From Saprospiraceae bacterium (lineage in GTDB: Bacteria > Bacteroidota > Bacteroidia > Chitinophagales > Saprospiraceae), in the NCBI GenBank assembly GCA_027488135.1, contig JAIYCH010000108.1:1-64000 (forward strand): DNA of 64,000 nucleotides, read 5' to 3'. The notes under the pieces are model-generated. The model was given only the letters and a program-made list of their open reading frames with translations. It searched no databases and had not been told where the DNA came from. Shown here piece after piece: positions 16,836-23,296 of the stretch. How positions within the stretch are numbered: position 1 is the first letter of the stretch; every line of letters begins with the position of its first letter. Position numbers and translations under genes: made by a program.

Positions 16836-18212
16836 ATGGAATTTAAAAGAAACATCGAAGATTATTTATATGAATGGAAAATAAGTCCTGTTAGAAAGCC
16901 ACTTATTTTAAGAGGGGCACGCCAGGTAGGTAAGACTACTGTCATCAAAAAATTTGCTCGGTCATATGAAAATATTATTTCACTTAACTTAGAAAAGCCA
17001 GCAGATAAAAAATATTTTGAAGATTTTGATGATGTTAAAACCATATTGGAAGCTTTATTACTGGCAAAGAATATTCCGTCCCAAAAATCATCCAATACGT
17101 TACTATTTATTGATGAGATACAAGAAAGTCCAATAGCTATCCAATTACTTCGATATTTTTATGAAGAAATACCCACCCTCCATGTAATTTGTGCTGGTTC
17201 GCTCCTGGAATTTGCCATTAAAAATGTGAAAAGCTTTCCCGTCGGAAGAGTGTCCTTTTTATATTTACATCCACTGAATTTCCAGGAGTATTTAGAGGCA
17301 ATCGGCAAATTTGCACTTCTTGAACAATTAAAAGTATTACCTGTAAAACAATATGCACATCATACTTTAATGGCTGTATTTCATAGATATGCCATCATTG
17401 GGGGTATGCCAGAAATCATAAAAACAGAGTTAGCAAGTAACAACCTTTCTGATTTAACCATTATTTATGAAAGTATTTGGAGTACCTATAAAAACGATGT
17501 GGAAAAATACGGGTCCAACCCTACAGACCGACAAATTATCAGACATATTATGGATACCGCTCCATTAAGTTTAGATGAACGGATAAAATTCCAGGGGTTT
17601 GGCCATTCAAATTATCGGTCAAGAGAAGTAGGGGAATCATTCAGAACATTGGATGATGCAAAAATTATAAGATTGATTTATCCTACGACCGACGTACAAC
17701 CACCCATTAAAACAGATTTAAAGAAATCACCACGACTACAATTTTTAGATACTGGTTTGGTTAATTATTCTTTAGGCATACAAGCTGAAATGCTCTCGAT
17801 GACAGATTTGAATAGTGCCTATAAAGGTGCAGTAATCCCTCATTTGGTGACACAAGAATTAATATCGTTACAAAGCATTACAGCACACAAACCACATTTT
17901 TGGGTTAGGGAAAAACCGCAGTCCGATGCAGAGGTAGATTTGATTTATACGTTTAAAAACCTCGTTATACCCATTGAAATAAAATCAGGAAGTATGGGTA
18001 GTTTAAAATCACTTCACCAGTTTATAGAGGCAGCTGAACATCCATACGCCATTCGAATGTATGGTGGGAATTTAAAAATAGAAAAGGCAATAACACCTAA
18101 TAAAAAGCCATACCTGTTATTAAATTTACCCTATTATGCCGCCACGGTATTACCAGAATACATTGAATGGTTTCTCTCATTTGATTTGCCATCATTTTGC
18201 AAAACCCGGTAG
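16836..18212 (+). CDS. AAA_14/DUF4143-family ATPase
   Basis: This is a 458-residue protein with an N-terminal AAA_14 domain. Walker A is LRGARQVGKTTVIKKF (about residues 27-42), Walker B TLLFIDEIQESP, and the sensor CAGSLLEFA. A winged-helix-like middle follows, then a DUF4143 C-terminus with REKPQSDAEVDLIYTFKNL and PIEIKSG, the D and E-x-K of a nuclease-like fold. The family's biological role is not settled. It is intact, of normal length, and in the same subfamily as the stub just upstream. Its promoter carries a 33-bp-spaced repeat. The last codons lie within the 23-bp repeat tract that precedes another stub. Confidence 0.9.
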   Translation: MEFKRNIEDYLYEWKISPVRKPLILRGARQVGKTTVIKKFARSYENIISLNLEKPADKKYFEDFDDVKTILEALLLAKNIPSQKSSNTLLFIDEIQESPIAIQLLRYFYEEIPTLHVICAGSLLEFAIKNVKSFPVGRVSFLYLHPLNFQEYLEAIGKFALLEQLKVLPVKQYAHHTLMAVFHRYAIIGGMPEIIKTELASNNLSDLTIIYESIWSTYKNDVEKYGSNPTDRQIIRHIMDTAPLSLDERIKFQGFGHSNYRSREVGESFRTLDDAKIIRLIYPTTDVQPPIKTDLKKSPRLQFLDTGLVNYSLGIQAEMLSMTDLNSAYKGAVIPHLVTQELISLQSITAHKPHFWVREKPQSDAEVDLIYTFKNLVIPIEIKSGSMGSLKSLHQFIEAAEHPYAIRMYGGNLKIEKAITPNKKPYLLLNLPYYAATVLPEYIEWFLSFDLPSFCKTR

Positions 18213-18267
18213 TGAAAAGTTGCCAAATCCGGTAGTAAAAAGGTGCCAAATGCGTTAATTATGTTTA
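18199..18267 (+). repeat. 23-bp tandem repeat tract (3 units) before an ATPase stub
   Basis: Units begin at 18199, 18222 and 18245, exactly 23 bases apart. The first two share GC.AAA.CCGGTAGT.AAAAG; the third keeps GCCAAAT.CG.TA and then diverges. The tract starts inside the last codons of the preceding ATPase and ends 27 bases before the stub at 18294. Contiguous units without spacers rule out a CRISPR array. Confidence 0.65.
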
Positions 18268-18293
18268 TATTTAATCTTTAATTTTGCTATAAA

Positions 18294-18368
18294 ATGAAGA
18301 AAAAGAACTATTTACCCAGATTATGTGATTTTTCATTAAATACCAATGACTTGCTTAAATTAATTTAA
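18294..18368 (+). pseudogene. N-terminal stub of an AAA_14/DUF4143 ATPase
   Basis: A 24-codon frame, MKKKNYLPRLCDFSLNTNDL then LKLI and stop. The opening YLPRLCDFSL matches the start of the AAA_14 subfamily, in which a basic-aromatic strand with (R/K)xxD precedes GP..CGKT; compare KYRKRISDIELQRKL in the convergent gene next door. The frame ends before any Walker A. It lies 27 bases after a three-unit 23-bp repeat tract, as a real promoter would. Probably the remnant of a further ATPase. Confidence 0.45.
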
Positions 18369-19622
18369 TTAAGCACCCAATGATGCAAATGAAATGACGT
18401 TTACACCATCTTTTCGGGTATAACCCATTCCTGTTCCCGTAATGATGTTTAATGATTTTGGAGCAGGACATTTATCACTTGTAACCAATCTTGCTAATTT
18501 CAACAAATTTGCTGCGGCTTCCTCTATTTGTCCGCTGCCCAATTTAATCTCAAAGGCACACCAATCACCATTATATTTCTGCACGATACCATCTACTTCC
18601 AGTCCACTTGAATCTCGATAATGATAGACTTTGGCATCATTAGCCTGACTATAGACCCGAAGATCATGTATAACCATCGACTCAAATAAGAAACCAGCAA
18701 ATGGCAGATCATTTAATAAATTTTGTTGATTTACACCTAATGCAGCAACGGCCAATGAAACATCTGTAAAATGCCGCTTGGGTGAATTTCTCAAGGTATG
18801 TGAAGATCTGATATGAATATTCCAGGCTGGCTGATCCTCCAACATCATGAGTCGGTTCAAGGCATCTAAATAATTATATATAGTGGGACGTGAAAGCCCT
18901 ATACTTTCATGGGCTTTAATATCCCTTTCAAGTACTAAATTATCTACCATTGTGCTTGTATTTCGAGCCAGAGATTTCAACAAGCTTCGGACTTTCATAG
19001 GATCCCGGCGATTTTGAGACACCCTACTCATATCTACCTCTGCCAATAATTCGACATAAGCTCGATTTACTTCCAAGGCCTGATCCACCTTACTATCCAT
19101 TAAACTTGGGAAGCCACCTTTGCAAATTTGCTCTATAATTAACTCAAGCTCGGTTCGTTCGTTTTGAACCTCAACAGGAAATCCCTGGAATAAATCAGCC
19201 AGTTTTATGGTAGCATCAGACATTCCCAACTCTTGCCATGACATTGTGCGCATATCAACGATGGTAAATCTACCCGCACCAGAACGCATATTGACATTTT
19301 CCTCAGGATTAGCAGAACCTGTCAAAATAAACTGGGCAGTCTTTTTTCTATCGTCCACTTCATGTCGCACCTGGTTCCAAAGCTTTGGTATCACTTGCCA
19401 CTCGTCTATCAAGCGCGGTGTTTCACCTAATAATAACCGTTTAGGTGCAGTATCAAACAAAAGTTGATATTGCTCATCCCGATCGACATAAATAACACTT
19501 CGTGCAAATTGTTTAGCAGATTCCGTTTTACCGCAAGCCTTTACCCCACGAATTAAAACGGCCCCAGAGGCTTCTAATTTTCGTTGCAATTCTATGTCAG
19601 ATATTCGTTTCCTATATTTCAT
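18369..19622 (-). CDS. AAA_14/DUF4143-family ATPase
   Basis: This protein has 417 residues from the preferred start MKYRKRISD; seven more codons are possible upstream. Walker A is IRGVKACGKTESAKQF, Walker B PRLIDEWQVIPKLW, and the sensor FILTGSANP. DUF4143 follows, with TIYNYLDALNRLMMLEDQPAW and the nuclease-like SSGLEVDGIVQKYNG with CAFEIKLG. It belongs to a different AAA_14 subfamily from the 16836 gene: the pre-Walker strand is RGVKACGKT rather than RGARQVGKT. Three perfect-phase 23-bp repeats lie about 37 bases upstream of this start. Role unknown; possibly accessory DNA maintenance or defence. Confidence 0.9.
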   Translation of the reverse strand: MKYRKRISDIELQRKLEASGAVLIRGVKACGKTESAKQFARSVIYVDRDEQYQLLFDTAPKRLLLGETPRLIDEWQVIPKLWNQVRHEVDDRKKTAQFILTGSANPEENVNMRSGAGRFTIVDMRTMSWQELGMSDATIKLADLFQGFPVEVQNERTELELIIEQICKGGFPSLMDSKVDQALEVNRAYVELLAEVDMSRVSQNRRDPMKVRSLLKSLARNTSTMVDNLVLERDIKAHESIGLSRPTIYNYLDALNRLMMLEDQPAWNIHIRSSHTLRNSPKRHFTDVSLAVAALGVNQQNLLNDLPFAGFLFESMVIHDLRVYSQANDAKVYHYRDSSGLEVDGIVQKYNGDWCAFEIKLGSGQIEEAAANLLKLARLVTSDKCPAPKSLNIITGTGMGYTRKDGVNVISFASLGA

Positions 19623-19658
19623 AATTAATTGATTATTTATCAAATATACGGTTATTTT

Positions 19659-19727
19659 ACAGATTAGAAGGGTTTTACTTTACAGATTAGAAAGATTTTA
19701 CTTTACAGATTAGAAGAGTTTTACTTT
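19659..19727 (-). repeat. 23-bp tandem repeat tract (3 units) upstream of an AAA_14 ATPase
   Basis: Three contiguous units begin at 19659, 19682 and 19705. Each reads ACAGATTAGAA, three or four variable purine-rich bases, then TTTTACTTT, with at most two differences between units. A fourth unit starts at 19728 but breaks down after ACA. The tract lies just upstream of the minus-strand ATPase ending at 18369. Its period equals that of the tract at 18199, although the sequences are unrelated. Confidence 0.8.
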
Positions 19728-19755
19728 ACATATTATTAAACATGTCCTTAAAACT

Positions 19756-19869
19756 ATGATTATGGAGCCAATCATGGAAAGAATATCTGGGCGGAAATTG
19801 CTTACCAAGCGACTAAAGCTAAAGGAAGCGGAACTGCTGGACATCTATGGCCGCCGCCGCAAATACTAA
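19756..19869 (+). pseudogene. N-terminal stub of an AAA ATPase cut at Walker A
   Basis: A 37-codon frame starts MIMEPIMERISGRKLLTKRL and ends LLDIYGRRRKY then stop. In the archaeal-type ATPase family the N-terminus reads (E/D)R..E...L followed by (A/V)IYGRRRVGKT. Here the match runs up to YGRRR and breaks at the point where VGKT should follow. Base composition is more GC-rich than the flanks. It is the third N-terminal ATPase remnant in this island. Confidence 0.5.
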
Positions 19870-19930
19870 AATTGAATTAATAAAATGCAAAATTTGTTAA
19901 TAATTGCATTTTTTCAGTGCAAAATTAGTT

Positions 19931-19966
19931 TATACTTTTTATGGTTATAACCATAAAAAGTATAAT
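19931..19966. promoter_or_regulatory. 36-bp perfect palindrome upstream of an AAA_14 ATPase
   Basis: The half-site TTATACTTTTTATGGTTA is followed at once by its exact reverse complement, with no loop, 32 bases before the ATG at 19999. It could bind a dimer or, in RNA, form an 18-bp hairpin in the leader. Two TGCAAAATT copies (19886 and 19918) precede it. Confidence 0.7.
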
Positions 19967-19998
19967 TTTTTTAGTATTTTTATGTTTAAAAACACAAA

Positions 19999-21213
19999 AT
20001 GATTAGAAGGCCTTTTTATTTAAAGGAACTGGAACAGTGGATAGACAAACCGCTGGTGAAAATACTAACAGGCATAAGGAGGTCAGGTAAATCGACCATA
20101 TTACTGCTCCTTAAAGAAGTTCTTGGTGAAAAGGGAATCTCTGAAAATAATATCATTGCCCTAAATTTTGAAAGTTTTACCACTGAGCATCTGAAAAACG
20201 CAACATCATTGTATGCGTATTTAGCGGGGCAGCTTACAAAGGATGAAAAGATTTATATTTTGTTGGACGAAATTCAGGAGGTCCAGGATTGGGAAAAAGT
20301 AGTTAACTCGCTATTGGTGGATTTTAACGTTGATGTTTACCTTACTGGGTCAAATTCTCATTTATTGTCGTCAGAGTTAGCTACCTATTTAGCGGGCAGA
20401 TATATAGAAATACCTGTTTATACCTTGTCTTTCAAAGAATATTTACTTTTCAAAAGTGTATATCAAACTGGCGTATCAACTACAAAAGAGTCATTTGTAA
20501 CCTACTTGAGAAAAGGAGGATTTCCTGTAATTCATACTGCAAGTTACGATGAAGATACTACTTATAAAGTTATTCGGGATATTTATGCCTCTGTCCTGCT
20601 ACGAGATACTATACAGCGTTATAAAATTAGAGATATTGAACTTTTGGAACGGGTCACTCGCTTTGCTTTTGACAATATTGGTAATACATTTTCCGGAAAA
20701 AGTATTTCAGATTATTTTAAAAGCCAGTCGCGAAAAACGGATGTCAACACCATTTACAATTATTTGTCTGCCTTAGAGGGTGCATTTATTTTATATCGGG
20801 TATCCCGTTTTGATATCAAAGGAAAGGAAATTTTAAAGACGCAAGAAAAATTTTTTGTAAGTGACCTTTCTTTGCTCTATGCCATGTTGGGCTATCGCGA
20901 TAGCATGATTGCTGGAATTTTGGAAAATGTCGTTTTTTTGGAACTTAAGCGAAGGGAATATAAAGTTTATATTGGCAAATTAGATAGCCGGGAAATTGAT
21001 TTTATTGCCGAAAAACAAGGAAAAAAAATCTATGTTCAAGTTGCCTACAAATTAGAAAATGAAGCTACTGTACATCGAGAATTTAGTCCCTTATTGGCTG
21101 TTTCAGATCAATATCCAAAGTATGTAGTTACGATGGATGAATTTTGGAAAGAAGATGTGGAAGGGGTAAAACATTTGCAAATTCACGATTTTTTGTTATG
21201 TGACAGCTATTAA
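19999..21213 (+). CDS. AAA_14/DUF4143-family ATPase
   Basis: This is a 404-residue protein, intact and of family length. Walker A is LTGIRRSGKSTILLLL (residues 22-37), Walker B YILLDEIQEVQDW, and the sensor YLTGSNSHLL. The middle contains SYDEDTTYKVIRDIYASVL, a winged-helix-like segment. DUF4143 ends with LDSREIDFIAEKQGKKIYVQ. The nuclease-like site is E-I-D...V-Q-V, with glutamine where other members have E-x-K, so cleavage activity is doubtful. It forms a third AAA_14 subfamily in this island (GIRRSGKST) and is headed by a 36-bp palindrome. Confidence 0.9.
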   Translation: MIRRPFYLKELEQWIDKPLVKILTGIRRSGKSTILLLLKEVLGEKGISENNIIALNFESFTTEHLKNATSLYAYLAGQLTKDEKIYILLDEIQEVQDWEKVVNSLLVDFNVDVYLTGSNSHLLSSELATYLAGRYIEIPVYTLSFKEYLLFKSVYQTGVSTTKESFVTYLRKGGFPVIHTASYDEDTTYKVIRDIYASVLLRDTIQRYKIRDIELLERVTRFAFDNIGNTFSGKSISDYFKSQSRKTDVNTIYNYLSALEGAFILYRVSRFDIKGKEILKTQEKFFVSDLSLLYAMLGYRDSMIAGILENVVFLELKRREYKVYIGKLDSREIDFIAEKQGKKIYVQVAYKLENEATVHREFSPLLAVSDQYPKYVVTMDEFWKEDVEGVKHLQIHDFLLCDSY

Positions 21214-21218
21214 AAAGC

Positions 21219-21258
21219 GCGAATGCCATGGAAGAGGTGGAATACCATTCGCCCCTAC
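21219..21258. repeat. REP-like inverted repeat between convergent genes
   Basis: GCGAATG (21219-21225) and CATTCGC (21246-21252) form a 7-bp inverted repeat, followed by CCCTAC. This is a diverged member of the GGGCGAATG/CATTCGCCC family also seen near 21891, 22961 and 23077. It lies between the convergent ends of the ATPase and the PIN remnant and could act as a terminator. Confidence 0.5.
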
Positions 21259-21558
21259 TTTAATTTTAGACACATTTCATCAGGAGTCAAAACAACCAAT
21301 TCGCTTGTTTTGAAATCCTTCGTATTTCTTGTAACAATATAATTAATTCCTGGAATAGAGGAAGCACAAATCATCTGTATTGCGTCTTCAAAGTCTTTAT
21401 GAATTGAACGCAAACCCTTTTTTAGCACATCTAAATCAACAGGAACCACATCAAGAAGCGTTATAAGAGTTAACAGAATTTCTCTTAATTCCATTTCAGT
21501 AACATATTTTTTAAAATATATCGATAATAATATTAGTATCAAGAAAAACCTTTATCAT
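21255..21558 (-). pseudogene. Broken PIN-domain (VapC-like) toxin
   Basis: The gene starts at the ATG overlapping the antitoxin stop (ATGA) and reads MIKVFLDTNIIIDIF, the N-terminal PIN strand with its first catalytic aspartate, then hits TAA. The rest continues in another frame as ELREILLTLITLLDVVPVDL and HKDFEDAIQM, then NYIVTRNTKDF, the C-terminal half of a PIN domain with its later acidic residues. About 40 to 45 codons of the usual 135 to 140 are missing between the two. The toxin is therefore disrupted by a deletion with a frameshift. Start and C-terminal identity are clear; the size of the gap is estimated from family length. Confidence 0.8.
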
Positions 21559-21800
21559 AACAGGTGTTTTTTTTCAATGGCTGACCTTAATTCCTTTTCC
21601 TCGTCAAAATCTGCTGGTAATTGAACCGAACCAACTAATTTCCTGAGCTTAGGAGACAAGTCCACTTTATTATCTTCTTGCGTTATGGTCTCAAGATAAT
21701 TTTCAATTAATTCGGAGAGACTACGTCCCGTTTTTTTTGCGTAAGATTTAGCCCTTTCTATAATTGCCTTTTCAACGGTCAAAGTTAGTTTACTCGTCAT
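21555..21800 (-). CDS. DUF6364-like ribbon-helix-helix antitoxin
   Basis: This is an 81-residue protein. The N-terminal KLTLTVEKAIIERAKSYAKK followed by TGRSLSELIENYLETI is the beta-strand plus two helices of a ribbon-helix-helix DNA-binding fold. The C-terminal tail (LSPKLRKLVGSVQLPADFDE) is the part that normally wraps the PIN toxin. Its stop overlaps the toxin start by four bases (ATGA), the usual antitoxin-toxin coupling. With the toxin broken, the antitoxin may persist as an orphan. Confidence 0.85.
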   Translation of the reverse strand: MTSKLTLTVEKAIIERAKSYAKKTGRSLSELIENYLETITQEDNKVDLSPKLRKLVGSVQLPADFDEEKELRSAIEKKHLL

Positions 21801-21890
21801 GATACGTATTTATTTTTCAAAAATACGTATTTTTAAATCATTTAGAAATTCTTTTTTTGGGAAATAAACCTTTGGCCCCCTTTTAAAAAA

Positions 21891-21929
21891 GGGTGAAGGC
21901 AATTCGCCCCTACGAACCAACGAATGATG
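21891..21929 (+). repeat. Dispersed repeat, copy upstream of hipB
   Basis: This 39-base element, beginning GGGTGAAGGCAATTCGCCCC and continuing CTACGAACCA, matches 29 of 39 positions with 22961-22999 in the same orientation. The two copies bracket the broken HipBST module. Confidence 0.6.
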
Positions 21930-21991
21930 ATTAAATCTGTAAATTATTAGGCCGGGTTAGTCTCTATACGTTTTTACATATAATTTACTAT

Positions 21992-22014
21992 TTTTGCATG
22001 TAATAACTGCAAAA
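21992..22014. promoter_or_regulatory. Putative HipB operator
   Basis: TTTTGCA (21992-21998) and TGCAAAA (22008-22014) form a 7-bp inverted repeat with a 9-base spacer, ending seven bases before the hipB start. TATTTTTG at 21989-21996 fits the Bacteroidota -7 promoter element. HipB proteins typically autorepress through such palindromes. Confidence 0.5.
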
Positions 22015-22021
22015 GCATATA

Positions 22022-22258
22022 ATGAAATCACTGGGAAACTTTCTCAAAGAAAAACGAAAACAAGCTGGACTAACGCAATTAGCCTTTGCAGAAAGAGCCG
22101 GCGTTGCACTAACTGTGATAAGAAAGATTGAACAAGGCAAAGGCAATTTACAATTAGAAAAAGTAAACCACGTACTTTCCATGTTCGGTCATTCCCTTGC
22201 TCCTGTAGCTAACAAAGACATTGAAAAAAATCAAATCAATGACGATGAGAACAGCTGA
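22022..22258 (+). CDS. hipB: HipB-like XRE-family antitoxin
   Basis: This 78-residue protein is almost entirely a Cro/C1-type helix-turn-helix: MKSLGNFLKEKRKQAGLTQL followed by AFAERAGVALTVIRKIEQGK and LQLEKVNHVLSMFGHSLAPV. The last segment is typical of HipB of tripartite HipBST modules. It should repress its own operon and neutralise the HipT kinase together with HipS. Its stop lies 14 bases inside the next gene. An inverted repeat sits just upstream. The downstream toxin genes are both damaged. Confidence 0.85.
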   Translation: MKSLGNFLKEKRKQAGLTQLAFAERAGVALTVIRKIEQGKGNLQLEKVNHVLSMFGHSLAPVANKDIEKNQINDDENS

Positions 22259-22577
22259 AGTGTTTTACCAAGACGTCAGAGCAGGTCTTTTGACTGAAAC
22301 CAATGAAGGGCATTTTACTTTTCAATATGACGAACAATACGTTGTTGATTATCCCAATCAGTTTTTAACCTTCACCATGCCAGTTGTTAAATATCCATAT
22401 CATGACAAGCATTTATTTTCTTTTTTTGAAGGACTCATTCCTGAGGGTTGGCTTTTAGACATTTCTAAAAGGCATTAAAAAATCAACCCAAATGATAGAA
22501 TGGGTTTATTACTGGCTTGTTGCCAAAACTGTATCGGAGCAGTTAGCATAAAACCTTTAAACCAGGGCAATGAATAA
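22245..22577 (+). pseudogene. HipS-like protein (HipA N-terminal subdomain) with in-frame stop
   Basis: Starting at MRTAEVFYQDVRAGLLTE, the frame shows the HipA N-subdomain fold: VVDYPNQFLTFTMPV, then FFEGLIPEGWLLDI. A TAA at 22476-22478 interrupts it after SKRH. The same frame then continues for 32 codons as KINPNDRMGLLLACCQNCIG plus AVSIKPL, which is the expected end of HipS, and stops at 22575-22577. It overlaps hipB by 14 bases and the next gene by 8. One base substitution is enough to explain the break. A start two codons earlier is possible. Confidence 0.85.
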
Positions 22578-22884
22578 GAGATATTTATACTGCTATGGGG
22601 AAATGGCAGATTTGGAGCAATCCGAATACCACGCTAAATGTAGTTTGTCTTTTTTTGGAAGTAATAAACCACCAACTTTAAAATACGCTTTAAGCGAAAT
22701 GAATGAGTTGGCTAAAGAAGTGGTTACTCATCGTATTGCTCTGCCCGGTGTACAACCCAAGCTCTCCCTTTCGACTATTGATGATGTGTTAAACAAAAAA
22801 AATAACCCGAGACTTACCGTGGTGGGAACTTTAGGTGGAAATTATACGGCGCAACAACAGGTTCTCAGAATAGAAACTGCTTAA
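22570..22884 (+). pseudogene. Truncated HipT-like kinase (N-terminal third)
   Basis: The frame gives 104 residues. It opens with YLYCYGEM and EYHAKCSLSFFG, the cysteine/histidine segment at the start of HipT-like proteins, and reaches the ATP-loop motif ALPGVQPKLSLS. It ends soon after RLTVVGTLGGNY in an unrelated tail. Full HipT proteins have about 300 residues, so the catalytic aspartates and most of the kinase fold are missing. It cannot be an active toxin. No remaining C-terminal coding sequence was seen downstream. Confidence 0.8.
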
Positions 22885-22960
22885 AGTTATTGTAGAAGGT
22901 TAGCTATAGATAAAGAAGCTTGTTTGCACCTCCCTTACTTTAGTAATACACATAAAAAAA

Positions 22961-22999
22961 GGGCGAATACCATTGGCCCCGTCGAACCATGAAATGATG
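22961..22999 (+). repeat. Dispersed repeat, copy downstream of the hip module
   Basis: Begins GGGCGAATACCATTGGCCCC and continues GTCGAACCATGAAATGATG. It aligns without gaps to 21891-21929 (29 of 39 positions), same orientation, and together they flank the hip genes. Confidence 0.6.
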
Positions 23000-23076
23000 T
23001 TTATGGTATTGTTTCGGTATAAAAATCCAGAAATTATTAAACTAACCAAATACAACGTTTTATACCGTTGCGGTAG

Positions 23077-23095
23077 GGGCGAATGGCATTCGCCC
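23077..23095. repeat. REP-like palindrome GGGCGAATG-G-CATTCGCCC
   Basis: Perfect 9-bp arms surround a single central base, preceded by GTAG. This palindrome type is known as a highly iterated intergenic element in several bacterial genomes, including Bacteroidota and cyanobacteria. Three diverged relatives lie within the previous 2 kb. Confidence 0.75.
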
Positions 23096-23296
23096 TCTCA
23101 TGATACAGGTAGCTTTCCCTATTTACAGATCAAGTTATTTCCTCCATTTAAAATACAGGCGCATTCGCATCACAATTAAATGAATAGATAATTGTTGGAA
23201 ATGGGTGAATGGAATAAGAAAATTAGTAATGGTTAAAATAATGTTTATAGCATTATATGGCATCTATTAAAAACAGTTGGTCTTTTATCGCTCCAT

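Larger units (their letters stand above)
22885..23296. other. Intergenic region with dispersed repeats
   Basis: This stretch of 412 bases has no convincing gene. It holds the second copy of the 39-base dispersed repeat and the palindromic REP-like element listed separately. The rest is AT-rich and unremarkable. It probably marks the scar where the body of the HipT gene was lost. Confidence 0.6.

Noticed and set aside
18199-18267. CRISPR-like periodicity
   Set aside because: Units are contiguous 23-mers without unique spacers, and no Cas genes are present.
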